Below, one piece after another: positions 1-8,212 of a stretch of 64,000 nucleotides of DNA; the stretch's first letter is position 1, and each line of letters begins with the position of its first letter. The stretch comes from Jeotgalicoccus aerolatus (GTDB lineage: Bacteria; Bacillota; Bacilli; Staphylococcales; Salinicoccaceae). The stretch spans positions 186,001 to 250,000 of the forward strand of contig NZ_BMCN01000002.1 in the NCBI RefSeq assembly GCF_014635205.1. Direction: 5' to 3'. Under the pieces are notes generated by a model, which was given only the letters and a program-made list of their open reading frames with translations, did not search any database and was not told the DNA's origin. The position numbers and the translations under genes were made by a program.

Positions 1-750
1 TTGTACCGGCTGTGCGTAGTTTCCAAGCATCGGAGCCAGCTGATTCATTTGACTGCTGAATTGCTGTTCGCTGCTGTAAAGTGCGGCGGCCCCTTCATCG
101 ATTTGAACTGCACCGTTAGCGAGACTGCCCGCTCCGTTAGTAAGTTGTAGGGAACTTTCCTGCAGCTGGCCGAGTCCATTGTCTAATTCAACAGCCCCAT
201 TTTTAAGTTCTGCGATAGCAGATTGAGCTTCATCACTCTCATCAGATAAGCTGCTGAGTTCTCCAATCAGTGTTTTGGTATAAGTTTCTGTAATTTGAGT
301 TTGTACTGTATCCACTAAAACTGAACCGACTTGTTCAGACATAATTGACCCGATAAAGTTAAATCCGGGATTAGTCTTTAATGTCAGGTTAACGTTTTTT
401 GGTGAATCCGTTAAAAATGTCATGGCATTATCTGAAGCATCTTTAGGAATGACGAGATAGCCGTATGACTCCCCGCTTTTAATCGCTTCTTCTGCTTCAT
501 CCAGATTAGAAAACTGCCAATCCAGCTGGTCATTGTTATTTAGCTCATTCTCAATTTCTTTACCCAGTTCGATATCTTCATTTCCAGTATCTTCATTAAC
601 TAGGTGGAATTTCATATCATCAGTCCGGTCGTAGGGATTCCACATAGCGCCGAGAAATGTGATGGCATATATTACCGGCAGCAGAGATATGAATGCAAGA
701 GAAATTAATAAGAGCGGTTTTTTCAATATAAATTTAAAATCTTGAAACAT
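1..750 (-). CDS. YhgE/Pip family membrane protein, N-terminal part (runs off window)
   Basis: The reading frame is open from an ATG at 750 to the window edge, about 250 residues. It has an N-terminal hydrophobic segment after a basic start (MFQDFKFILKKP), then a soluble outward region, and near the edge a glycine/alanine-rich stretch with short repeated motifs such as LANGA and LTNGAGS. This pattern is typical of YhgE/Pip proteins, which carry ABC-2-like membrane domains at both ends of a long extracellular coil. A GAAGGATG ribosome site precedes the ATG. A TetR gene is divergent and the shared promoter region has a strong palindrome, so the pair is probably a regulator and its target. Known members are linked to phage infection or secretion; substrate unknown. 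Confidence 0.85.
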   Translation of the reverse strand, partial: MFQDFKFILKKPLLLISLAFISLLPVIYAITFLGAMWNPYDRTDDMKFHLVNEDTGNEDIELGKEIENELNNNDQLDWQFSNLDEAEEAIKSGESYGYLVIPKDASDNAMTFLTDSPKNVNLTLKTNPGFNFIGSIMSEQVGSVLVDTVQTQITETYTKTLIGELSSLSDESDEAQSAIAELKNGAVELDNGLGQLQESSLQLTNGAGSLANGAVQIDEGAAALYSSEQQFSSQMNQLAPMLGNYAQPVQ

Positions 751-779
751 CTAATCATCCTTCATATTTTGTGTTAAAG

Positions 780-802
780 TTATCGTACACGATGTACAAT
801 AA
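780..802. promoter_or_regulatory. Palindromic operator between yhgE-like gene and TetR gene
   Basis: Perfect core GTACA-CGA-TGTAC at 785-797, extended by TTAT (780-783) on the left and ATAA (799-802) on the right, with one mismatched pair between. It lies just upstream of the YhgE start. A further GTAC-containing half-site is at 871-876, just before the TetR start. Size and position fit a TetR dimer site; binding is inferred. Confidence 0.6.
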
Positions 803-893
803 CTCATTATAAGATGATTAAAATATACTTCAATGGTCGATATATCAAGCTGTGTAGGATAAACGACACATTGTACCGAAGGGTTGTTTATTT

Positions 894-1484
894 TTGAAAA
901 AAGATTTAAGAGTACAAAAAACATTGCATGCTATTGATCAGGCGATTATTTCCCTGTTGGAGAAGAAAGCTTTCGAAAGTATTACTATTCAGGACATCAG
1001 TTCAGAAGCGATGATTAACCGCGGGACGTTTTATACTTACTATAAAGATAAATACGAACTGATTGAAAGCTACCAGCAGTCTATGATGGCGGATATCGAA
1101 CAGCTGCTTTATAAAAATATTACCGGCAGCAGTTTTAAAGACTTAAATGAACATGATCTCAACCAGACCATTTTAAAAATGTTCCAGTATCTTAAAGATA
1201 ACCGGAAACGGGTGCTGGTTATCGCCAACAGTCTCGGCAGTGCAGAGCTGGCAACATATTTTTCGCAGCATATGTTTGATTTTTATAAAGTGAAAAGCCG
1301 GGAGTTTGGAGTTGAATTGGACTCCGAAGTATTTACGGATTACTTAATTACGTACATTACTAACGCTCATATGGGAATACTTTTAAAATGGCTGAAAGGC
1401 GGCTGTGAAGAGTCAATTGATGAGATGGCGATGTTTATCGAAACATTTACTATAAATGGTGTATTCAAAACTGTTGGAATCTGA
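894..1484 (+). CDS. TetR/AcrR family transcriptional regulator
   Basis: 196 residues, the usual TetR length. The N-terminal helix-turn-helix is clear: a block like ITIQDISSEAMINRGTFYTY at about residues 29-48, followed by YKDKYEL. The C-terminal ligand domain resembles the type found next to YhgE or ABC exporters. The start is TTG at 894 with an AAGGG ribosome site about ten bases upstream. It is divergent from the YhgE/Pip gene and shares with it a region holding a 23-bp near-perfect palindrome, so it probably represses that gene and itself. The ligand is unknown. Confidence 0.88.
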   Translation: MKKDLRVQKTLHAIDQAIISLLEKKAFESITIQDISSEAMINRGTFYTYYKDKYELIESYQQSMMADIEQLLYKNITGSSFKDLNEHDLNQTILKMFQYLKDNRKRVLVIANSLGSAELATYFSQHMFDFYKVKSREFGVELDSEVFTDYLITYITNAHMGILLKWLKGGCEESIDEMAMFIETFTINGVFKTVGI

Positions 1485-1519
1485 TATGCTAACTTGAATA
1501 CTTTTTCATTGGATAAAAT

Positions 1520-1544
1520 GTGTAAATATTTCTGCTTAGGGAAT
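1520..1544 (+). promoter_or_regulatory. Possible sigma-B-type promoter of the first usp gene
   Basis: GTGTAA (1520-1525), a 13-base spacer and GGGAAT (1539-1544) match the general-stress sigma-B pattern GTTTAA-N12-15-GGGWAT with one substitution. It lies 58 bases before the Usp start. Similarity only; a weaker match (ATTTAA-13-AGGAAT, 3246-3270) precedes the second usp. Confidence 0.35.
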
Positions 1545-1602
1545 ACTACTATATAAAGCGTTCATTATATAAAATATGACGAAAATAAAAGGATGTGTAA
1601 AA

Positions 1603-2025
1603 ATGTATAAAACTATATTACTGCCATATGATTTTGGGAATTCTTTTGAAAATGTCCCTGACCAGCTGGCTAAAATGACAGAAAACAGCGAAGGTGCCAA
1701 GATTACAATTTTTAACGTGATTACTGAAAACGAGATGTCCAGTGACGTGAAATTTAATGGTAAGAGATTTAATGCAATCGCTGAAGAAAAGCGCGAGCAG
1801 CTGAAACCTTTTACGGATGAACTGGATAAAAGAAACCTGGCATATGAAATTCGTTTTGAAGTCGGCCGTGTCATTACTGAGCTTTTAAATGAAATCAATA
1901 ATCATGATTATGAAGTGGTAGTAATGAGCAACAGACGTTCTAAAAGAGACATCAAGCATGTACTTGGGCATGTGACTCACAAAATTGCTAAACGGGTCAA
2001 TGTACCTGTGATGATTATAAAATAA
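1603..2025 (+). CDS. Universal stress protein, UspA family (copy 1)
   Basis: 140-residue single-domain Usp with the expected start MYKTILLPYDFG and end VNVPVMIIK. An in-frame ATG lies 27 bases upstream, but the ribosome site AAAAGGATG sits just before 1603 and the paralogue at 3309 aligns from MYK, so 1603 is chosen. The usual ATP-loop pattern G-x2-G-x9-G-S/T is degenerate here (SNRRSKRD...LGHVTHK), unlike the third Usp at 52116. It closely resembles the Usp at 3309, being almost identical over the last 40 residues, so the two arose by local duplication. Probable cytoplasmic stress protein; the exact role is unknown. Confidence 0.9.
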   Translation: MYKTILLPYDFGNSFENVPDQLAKMTENSEGAKITIFNVITENEMSSDVKFNGKRFNAIAEEKREQLKPFTDELDKRNLAYEIRFEVGRVITELLNEINNHDYEVVVMSNRRSKRDIKHVLGHVTHKIAKRVNVPVMIIK

Positions 2026-2036
2026 TAGTATTGAAA

Positions 2037-2070
2037 AACCTGCTTACAACATTGTAAGCAGGTTCTTTTA
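2037..2070. terminator. Bidirectional terminator between usp and the ABC ATPase gene
   Basis: 11-bp perfect stem AACCTGCTTAC / GTAAGCAGGTT (2037-2047 and 2054-2064) with a six-base loop. A T-rich tail follows on the plus strand and an A-run precedes it, so it can serve both convergent genes. Confidence 0.85.
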
Positions 2071-3153
2071 GAAGTGATCGATGCGCTGTTCACTGTTTAA
2101 ATCAAAGTAATGCGCGTGTGACATATCGAATGAAACTGCCAGATTATCTCCGGGCTGCAGGGGCGTATTTGCTTTGATGCCGATATCAAAACCTTCAAAA
2201 TCCCCGTCAATTAAATATTCCGAACCCAGCAGTTCGCTCACTCTGACTTTAATGTTAAATGATTCAGCGTGAAGGCTGCCGGGATGAATATTCTCGGGAC
2301 GGATGCCGAAGTAAATCTTCTGCTGTGTATAGCCCTGCTCTGCCAGCATCTGCTGAGCTGACTTCGAAATTGGAATCTGACTGCTGCCGATTATTAATTC
2401 TGAGCCGTCAAAAAAGACTTCAAATATATTCATCGCAGGCGAGCCGATAAATTTTGCTGTAAACAAGTTTTCTGGTGACTTGTAGACTGCCTGAGGCGTC
2501 CCTGTCTGCATCATTTCACCCTGATTCATTACGGCAATCCGTGATGCCATAGTCAGTGCTTCAGTCTGATCGTGAGTCACGTAAATCGTTGTTGTTTTCA
2601 GCCGCTTATGAAGCTGAATTATCTCTTTTCTCATTTTAATGCGCAGCATGGCATCTAAATTTGAGAGCGGTTCATCCATTAATAGAAGATCTGCATCTCT
2701 GACAATGGCGCGGCCAAGGGCTGTACGCTGCCGCTGACCGCCGGACAATGACTGCGGTTTTCTATGGAGATAATCCGTTAAGCCAAGTACGGCTGCAGCA
2801 TCTTCAACTTTTTCTTTAATGTCCTGTTTGCTGGTTTTCTTTATCTTCAAACCAAAAGCAATATTATCAAAGACCGTCATATGAGGATACAAGGCATAAT
2901 TTTGAAAGACCATTGAGATGTTGCGGTCTTTAGACGGAATGCTGTTCATCTTAGTGCCGTTCATGAAAAACTCACCGGCTGTTACATCTTCAAGACCGGC
3001 AATCATTTTCAGCATAGTAGATTTGCCGCAGCCGGAAGGGCCGACAAGAACGATGAATTCTCCGTCTTCAACTTCCATATTAAAATCTTTGATCACTGGA
3101 CCGTCAGTGCTGCTGTATTGTTTTTGAATGTGTTTAAAATGAAGATGAGCCAT
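2068..3153 (-). CDS. ABC transporter ATP-binding protein, MalK/MsmK/UgpC (sugar) type
   Basis: 361 residues, the usual length for this class. Walker A GPSGCGKST (about 38-46), Q-loop VFQNYALYP, signature LSGGQRQR (136-143), Walker B LLLMDEP (156-162) and the switch His in VTHDQ are all intact. The C-terminal 120 residues are the TOBE-type regulatory domain of carbohydrate importers (GIRPENI motif). Start at ATG 3153 with a GAGGAG site. No permease or binding-protein gene is adjacent, so it probably energises one or more sugar importers encoded elsewhere, as shared MsmK-type ATPases are known to do. It sits oddly between two usp paralogues. Confidence 0.9.
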   Translation of the reverse strand: MAHLHFKHIQKQYSSTDGPVIKDFNMEVEDGEFIVLVGPSGCGKSTMLKMIAGLEDVTAGEFFMNGTKMNSIPSKDRNISMVFQNYALYPHMTVFDNIAFGLKIKKTSKQDIKEKVEDAAAVLGLTDYLHRKPQSLSGGQRQRTALGRAIVRDADLLLMDEPLSNLDAMLRIKMRKEIIQLHKRLKTTTIYVTHDQTEALTMASRIAVMNQGEMMQTGTPQAVYKSPENLFTAKFIGSPAMNIFEVFFDGSELIIGSSQIPISKSAQQMLAEQGYTQQKIYFGIRPENIHPGSLHAESFNIKVRVSELLGSEYLIDGDFEGFDIGIKANTPLQPGDNLAVSFDMSHAHYFDLNSEQRIDHF

Positions 3154-3308
3154 TAATCTGTCTCCTCAGTCGTAATAATGTAATTATAACTTTTTGATTA
3201 TATATGTAAAAGAAGGGAATAATATTGCCAAAACGTCTGTATTCCATTTAATATTAAATGTGATAGGAATGATATAAATTTTTTAAATATTAGAGAGGGT
3301 GTGTGAAT

Positions 3309-3731
3309 ATGTATAAAAATATATTACTGCCATATGATTTCGGAAACTCTTTTGCTAATGTTCCGGAACAGCTGGTGAAATTAACAGACAACAGCAGCGA
3401 GTCTATGATTACAGTTTTCAATGTTATCTCAGAAAATGAAATGGCAGATAACGTGAAATTTCACGGTAAACATTTTGATGACATTGCCAAAGAGAGAGTT
3501 CAGGATATGAAACCATTTACTGATCTTTTAGACGAACACAATTTAAATTACAAAGTGTATTTTGCAGCAGGCCGTATTTTACATGAGCTCCAAAAAGAAA
3601 TTGAGGACCATGATTACGATGTTATTGTGATGAGCAATAAACGTTCTAAAAGAGATATTAAGCATGTTTTAGGACACGTGACACATAAAGTGGCAAAACG
3701 TGTAAACATACCGGTAATGATCATAAAATAA
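3309..3731 (+). CDS. Universal stress protein, UspA family (copy 2)
   Basis: 140-residue Usp starting MYKNILLPYDFG, a close paralogue of the gene at 1603. Both keep the block SKRDIKHVLGHVTHK. An in-frame GTG at 3303 is ignored because the GAGAGGG ribosome site and the paralogue support ATG 3309. As in copy 1, the canonical glycine-rich nucleotide loop is altered. It is followed 31 bases later by mqo on the same strand with no terminator between, so the two may be co-transcribed. Confidence 0.9.
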   Translation: MYKNILLPYDFGNSFANVPEQLVKLTDNSSESMITVFNVISENEMADNVKFHGKHFDDIAKERVQDMKPFTDLLDEHNLNYKVYFAAGRILHELQKEIEDHDYDVIVMSNKRSKRDIKHVLGHVTHKVAKRVNIPVMIIK

Positions 3732-3762
3732 CTCAGGTTAAAACTAAGAAAGCTGGCTAAAT

Positions 3763-5244
3763 ATGACTAACAATACTTCCAAAGATATCATATTAATTGG
3801 TGCAGGGATTATGAGTACCACTCTCGGATCCTTTTTGAAAAATTTAGAAGGCGGCTGGACCATTAAATTATTTGAACGTCTGGACGTCCCCGCTAATGAA
3901 AGTTCGCATGAAACGAATAATGCAGGCACTGGCCACGCGGCCTTATGCGAACTGAATTACACAGTAGAACAGCCGGATGGTTCAATAGATATTGAGAAAG
4001 CTAAAAGCATTAATGAACAATTTGAAATTTCTAAGCAGTTCTGGTCCTTTTTAGTAAAAAATAATCACATTCAGGACCCTTCGGCCTTTATCCGGCCGCT
4101 GCCCCATATCAGTTTCGTTACTGGCAAGGAAAATGTCGATTATCTGAAGCGGCGCTTTGATGTACTGTCGATTCATCATATGTTCCAGGGCATGGACTAT
4201 ACGGAAGACAAAAATATTATGAAAGAATGGATTCCTCTAATGATGGAAGGCCGTTCGCCGGACGAGCCCGTTGCCGCCAGTAAAATTAACAGCGGCACAG
4301 ATGTGAATTTTGGTGAATTAACCCGCCGGCTGGCAAAGAATATCGAGTCGCATGAGAATGCAGCAGTATTTTATCAGCATGAGGTATTAAATCTCAGACA
4401 GCTGGATAACGGGAAATGGGAAGCCGAAGTTCGTGACCTAAATACGAATAAGATTGAATATCACATCGCGGACTATATATTTATCGGTGCAGGCGGTCAT
4501 GCGATTCCCCTGCTCCAAAATACAGGCATTCCAGAAAGCAAACACCTCGGCGGATTTCCGATCAGCGGTGCATTTTTAGTATGCAATAACCCTGAAGTTG
4601 TTCATCGCCATAATGCGAAAGTATACGGTAAAGAACCGCACGGCACGCCGCCGATGACGGTTCCTCACTTAGATAGACGCTATATGGGCAGTAAAGAAAG
4701 CCTGCTGTTTGGCCCATTCGCTGCAATTGGACCTAAGTTCTTGAAGAATGGTTCAAATCTGGATTTATTTAAATCGATAAAAACCGATAATCTGTTAACG
4801 ATGATGTCAGCCGGCGTGAAAAATCTGCCGCTGGTAAAATACTCAATTCAGCAAGTGCTGATGCGTAAAGACGACAGAATGCAAGAGCTGAGACGATTCG
4901 TTCCAGATGCTAAAGATGAGGACTGGGACCTTCACATCGCAGGTAAACGCGTGCAGGTCATTAAAGACACAGAAGAGCATGGCAGAGGATTTATCCAATT
5001 TGGTACAGAAGTCGTGAGTTCTGAAGACAACTCTATGATTGCCCTCTTGGGAGAATCCCCGGGGGCATCAGTCTCTGTATCCGTTGCTCTAGAAGTATTT
5101 AAGAAAAGCTTCCCTGAGTATATTGAGAAATGGGACGCAAAACTGAAAGAAATGATTCCGTCATACGGTCAGTCGCTAATTGAAGACAGCGAGCTGTTAT
5201 TAGAAATAAGACAGATGACCGCAGCAGACTTAAAACTTGAATAG
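3763..5244 (+). CDS. mqo: Malate:quinone oxidoreductase
   Basis: 493 residues, full length for Mqo, a membrane-associated FAD enzyme that oxidises malate to oxaloacetate and passes electrons to the quinone pool. The N-terminal dinucleotide fold (IILIGAGIMSTTLG, about 9-22) is followed by the family signature ESSHETNNAGTGHAALCELN. The C-terminal block GESPGASVSVSVALEV is also typical. The start ATG 3763 has an AAGAAAG site. It follows the second usp gene and ends at a strong terminator. It replaces or complements NAD-dependent malate dehydrogenase in the TCA cycle. Confidence 0.96.
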   Translation: MTNNTSKDIILIGAGIMSTTLGSFLKNLEGGWTIKLFERLDVPANESSHETNNAGTGHAALCELNYTVEQPDGSIDIEKAKSINEQFEISKQFWSFLVKNNHIQDPSAFIRPLPHISFVTGKENVDYLKRRFDVLSIHHMFQGMDYTEDKNIMKEWIPLMMEGRSPDEPVAASKINSGTDVNFGELTRRLAKNIESHENAAVFYQHEVLNLRQLDNGKWEAEVRDLNTNKIEYHIADYIFIGAGGHAIPLLQNTGIPESKHLGGFPISGAFLVCNNPEVVHRHNAKVYGKEPHGTPPMTVPHLDRRYMGSKESLLFGPFAAIGPKFLKNGSNLDLFKSIKTDNLLTMMSAGVKNLPLVKYSIQQVLMRKDDRMQELRRFVPDAKDEDWDLHIAGKRVQVIKDTEEHGRGFIQFGTEVVSSEDNSMIALLGESPGASVSVSVALEVFKKSFPEYIEKWDAKLKEMIPSYGQSLIEDSELLLEIRQMTAADLKLE

Positions 5245-5255
5245 ATTATTGAAGC

Positions 5256-5290
5256 ATCCCGGACGATGATAAAAGTCCGGGATTTTTGTG
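5256..5290 (+). terminator. Terminator of mqo
   Basis: Stem ATCCCGGAC / GTCCGGGAT (5256-5264 and 5275-5283), ten-base loop, then TTTTGTGTTTT. It lies 12 bases after the mqo stop. Confidence 0.85.
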
Positions 5291-5322
5291 TTTTCTAGGC
5301 GGGTTGAGTGAGATTTGAGTGA

Positions 5323-5732
5323 GTCGGAGATGATATTTAGGTTGATTGGATGAATAAGGGATCTAGTCGGCCAATGAGATGAGTTGATTGTCCGAATAAG
5401 GGGTCTGGTCGGCCAATGAGATAAGTTGATTGTCAGAGTAAAGGGTCTAGTCGGCCAATGAGATAAGCTGATTGTCCGAGTAAGGGGTCTGGTCGGCCAA
5501 TGAGACAAGTTGATTGTCCGAATAAGGGGTCTAGTCGGCCAATGAGATAAGTTGATTGTCCGAGTAAAGGCTCTAGTCGGCCAATGAGATAAGCTGATTG
5601 TCCGAGTAAGGGGTCTGGTCGGCCAATGAGACAAGTTGATTGTCCGAATAAGGGGTCTAGTCGGCCAATGAGATAAGTTGATTGTCCGAGTAAGGGGTCT
5701 AGTCGGCCAATGAGATGAACTGATTGTCCGAC
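5323..5732. repeat. Tandem array of 42-bp units, about ten copies
   Basis: Units begin with GTCGGCCAATGAGA at 5366, 5408, 5450, 5492, 5534, 5576, 5618, 5660 and 5702, exactly 42 bp apart. A degenerate copy precedes them from 5323, and the last copy decays after about 30 bases. Each unit holds an imperfect inverted repeat, TCGGCCAAT then ATTGTCCGA, nine-base arms with one mismatch and an 11-base loop. Units 3-4-5 and 6-7-8 are nearly identical as blocks, giving a 126-bp higher-order period. Since 42 is a multiple of three, several frames stay open on the minus strand, but they have no ribosome site and a low-complexity product, so I do not call a gene. The array fills most of the 507-bp gap between the convergent mqo and lyase genes. 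Confidence 0.95.
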
Positions 5733-5751
5733 CAGAACCCGCCCCATCCCC

Positions 5752-6885
5752 CTACACCTGATCCAGCGCCTGCTCCAAGTCTTCTACTAAATCGTGAACG
5801 TTCTCGAGTCCGATGGATAAGCGCAACAGGTTTTGCGGTGCTTTCGTCAGTTCTTTTTCTACCGAGGAGCGATGTTCGATGTAACTGTGTGTTCCCCCGA
5901 GGCTGGTAGCCTGGGTGAATATGTTAACCGCGTTTGCAACCGTCAAGGCCTCTGCATCACTGCCTTTAACTTGAAATGACATGAGTCCGCCAAAGTCGCT
6001 CATTTGTTTCGCGGCGATGTCGTGTCCGGGATGGTCCGGCAGTCCTGGATAATGTACGGCTTCTACTTTATCGTGTTGACTTAAAAACTCCGCAACTATT
6101 TTCGCACTGGCAGTATGGACTGACATTCTTGCCGATAAAGATTGCACCCCTCGGAGGGCGAGCCAGCAGTCAAATGATGACGGTACAGCACCTTTTGCAT
6201 GCTGCCATGTTCTTAACCGCTCAAGCATTTCACTCTCTTCTTTTGCAACAACGGCGCCGAGCAGTAAATCGCTGTGTCCGCCGATGTATTTCGTTACTGA
6301 ATGAAGTGCGAAGTCAGCTCCCAGTGTAAGCGGGTTTTGCAGGACAGGTGTTGCCGTCGTATTATCCACAACAGTCACGGCACCGTTAGCTTTCGCAATT
6401 TCAGCAACAGCTTCGATATCGATAATTTTAATTTGAGGATTTGACGGGGTTTCAATCCAAATCAATCCGGTGGGTTCACTTTCGACAACATCTTTCAGTG
6501 CATTAAGATTTGTCATGTCTGCTGAGACGATATCAAATTTTTTGCTGATATCCGTTTCATTAAGTAAAGTGAGAACACCAAAATACATATCATCCGGCAG
6601 GACGATTCTTCGAGGTTTATCCTCATGAAGCACTTCGATAATCGATGTGATTGCCGCCATGCCGGAAGAAAAAGTAACACAATCGTGCCCTTCCTCAAGC
6701 GCTGTCAGACATTCTTCAAGGGAACGGCGATTTGGATTATCGCCTCTGCTGTACATAAAACCGTCAGTATAAGACCCGTCATGAGATCTTTCGTAGGTTG
6801 TCGATAAATGAATAGGTGTCGTCACAGCGCCGGTCACCGGATCGACCTGTCTGCCTGCATGAATTGCTTTCGTTTCAAAACGCAT
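5752..6885 (-). CDS. PLP-dependent trans-sulfuration enzyme (cystathionine gamma-lyase/synthase family)
   Basis: 377 residues, normal for the Cys/Met metabolism PLP family. Visible motifs are KAIHAG near the start, YSRGDNPNR, the PLP-stacking region TFSSGMAAI, DNTTATPV, the lysine that binds PLP in HSVTKYIGGHSD, and the C-terminal SLGGTHSYIEHRSS. The start ATG 6885 has a GAGGGAT site. Members interconvert cystathionine, homocysteine and cysteine; sequence alone does not separate gamma-lyase (mccB) from gamma- or beta-type enzymes. It is transcribed alone and ends against the 42-bp repeat array with no clear terminator of its own. Confidence 0.88.
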   Translation of the reverse strand: MRFETKAIHAGRQVDPVTGAVTTPIHLSTTYERSHDGSYTDGFMYSRGDNPNRRSLEECLTALEEGHDCVTFSSGMAAITSIIEVLHEDKPRRIVLPDDMYFGVLTLLNETDISKKFDIVSADMTNLNALKDVVESEPTGLIWIETPSNPQIKIIDIEAVAEIAKANGAVTVVDNTTATPVLQNPLTLGADFALHSVTKYIGGHSDLLLGAVVAKEESEMLERLRTWQHAKGAVPSSFDCWLALRGVQSLSARMSVHTASAKIVAEFLSQHDKVEAVHYPGLPDHPGHDIAAKQMSDFGGLMSFQVKGSDAEALTVANAVNIFTQATSLGGTHSYIEHRSSVEKELTKAPQNLLRLSIGLENVHDLVEDLEQALDQV

Positions 6886-7031
6886 AGATATCCCTCACTT
6901 TTAAAGTTTGTATGAATCAGTATACAGCTGAGGCTTTGAATTATCTATAAATTCAGATAAAATATAAATGGAAGAGGATTTCTTAAAGACAAATGTCACC
7001 GGCAGATTATAAAGCCGAAAGGAGCATTGTG

Positions 7032-7322
7032 ATGGAAATTAAAAATGTTGAGTCTGAAGCAATTGCAGGTTTTGAAGAGGAACTGCAGCTTGAAAATGTT
7101 AAATATTTAACGCTGTGTACAGAAGAAGGCATTGTTGCCTGGCTGGCAGGAATTCAAAGTGATCAGAACGATGAAATCGAAGTTCAATACGGATTTGAAG
7201 AGAACTTTAATGAATCTGTGGCCAAACAATTGTACGTATCATTTATGGAACATAATATTCCTGAAGAGATTGTTTTCAATCCTGAAAGTGAAGATGAAGA
7301 GAAGTTTATAGAATCATTATAA
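7032..7322 (+). CDS. Small acidic protein of unknown function
   Basis: 96 residues from ATG 7032, chosen because AAAGGAG lies nine bases upstream; an earlier in-frame ATG at 6993 has no ribosome site. The product is strongly acidic, with no membrane segment or signal peptide and few aromatic residues. It ends at a strong terminator, so it is probably a real single-gene unit. I do not recognise the family. Confidence 0.7.
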   Translation: MEIKNVESEAIAGFEEELQLENVKYLTLCTEEGIVAWLAGIQSDQNDEIEVQYGFEENFNESVAKQLYVSFMEHNIPEEIVFNPESEDEEKFIESL

Positions 7323-7328
7323 GAAAAA

Positions 7329-7376
7329 ATCCGTCTGGCATACTCTGATTCGAGTACCCCAGACGGATATTTTTGT
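7329..7376. terminator. Bidirectional terminator
   Basis: Outer stem ATCCGTCTGG / CCAGACGGAT (7329-7338 and 7359-7368) with inner stem TACTC / GAGTA, then ATTTTTG. An A-run before the stem supplies the T tract for the convergent DUF554 gene. Confidence 0.85.
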
Positions 7377-7378
7377 AT

Positions 7379-8113
7379 CTAGAATATTTGTATAAAGAAT
7401 AATGAAATAGTTTCCCAATAATATTGAATAACAACAAACAGTACTGCAAACAATATGGCAGGCAGCATATTGGCAACCCGGATGTTCAAAATGCCGAGCA
7501 GCCTGATGCCGATGGCAATAATCATGACACCGCCCGTACCGGTAATAGCGATAATAATATCATCCATTAAGTCCGGCTGAATGAAGCGGTTAATTTGGGA
7601 AGCGGATAAGGCAATGGCTCCCTGGAAAAGAAAGACAGAAACAGCTGAGAACATAATACCGATGCCCATCGTTGATGTCAGGAAAATTGCGAGTACTCCG
7701 TCGATTAAAGCTTTCGTTAAAAGTACGGTATGGTCATTTCTTAAACCGCTGTCCAAAGCACCGATAACGCTGACTGCACCGACGACGTAGACTAAAGTGG
7801 CCGTCACAAACGCAGCGGCTGCTCCGCCTTCTGTGGCGCCGGTTTTTGTCTCCAGCCAGATTCCGAAGTGATTCATTTTATCCTCAATATCCCATTTCTC
7901 GCCCAGCATGGACCCAATTGCAAGACTGGCCACAACGACAATCAGTATGCTGTTGGCTTCAAGTGCCATATCGATTCCGATAATCAGTATGGTAATTGAT
8001 AATGCCTGGAGTATAGTAACTTTCATGTTTTCATTTATATTTTTCCAAAAAAGACCGATGAAGCTGCCGATAATAATAGCGAGCGTATCGACAATCGTTC
8101 CAAACAGCGCCAT
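7379..8113 (-). CDS. DUF554 family membrane protein (YdfK/YqgA-like)
   Basis: 244 residues with about seven hydrophobic segments. The start MALFGTIVDTLAIIIGSFIG and the following GSMLGEKWDIE and GALDSGL blocks are the hallmarks of DUF554. Start ATG 8113 with GGAGG. The family has no assigned biochemical role; it is conserved in Firmicutes and Proteobacteria. It ends against a shared terminator and starts 178 bases downstream of the oxidoreductase gene, with that gene's terminator between. Confidence 0.9.
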   Translation of the reverse strand: MALFGTIVDTLAIIIGSFIGLFWKNINENMKVTILQALSITILIIGIDMALEANSILIVVVASLAIGSMLGEKWDIEDKMNHFGIWLETKTGATEGGAAAAFVTATLVYVVGAVSVIGALDSGLRNDHTVLLTKALIDGVLAIFLTSTMGIGIMFSAVSVFLFQGAIALSASQINRFIQPDLMDDIIIAITGTGGVMIIAIGIRLLGILNIRVANMLPAILFAVLFVVIQYYWETISLFFIQIF

Positions 8114-8181
8114 AAAAATTCCTCCAGGTCGATAAATATCTAACTTAATATATCATACAGATTCAACAGTAGATATAAAAA

Positions 8182-8212
8182 ATGAACTATCCGGAATAGT
8201 TGGATAGTTCAT
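8182..8212 (-). terminator. Terminator of the flavin oxidoreductase gene
   Basis: 11-bp arms ATGAACTATCC / GGATAGTTCAT (8182-8192 and 8202-8212), nine-base loop. On the minus strand it is followed by TTTTTTATA. It is 80 bases past the stop of the upstream gene. Confidence 0.75.

Noticed and set aside
5366-5731. CRISPR array
   Set aside because: Units are directly joined with no spacers, and no cas genes are present.
5230-5747. Two overlapping minus-strand open frames (134 and 104 codons) with a periodic product (SHWPTRP... and LIGRLDPL...)
   Set aside because: They come from the 42-bp tandem repeat, a multiple of three, which leaves frames open. No ribosome site, no family match, low complexity.
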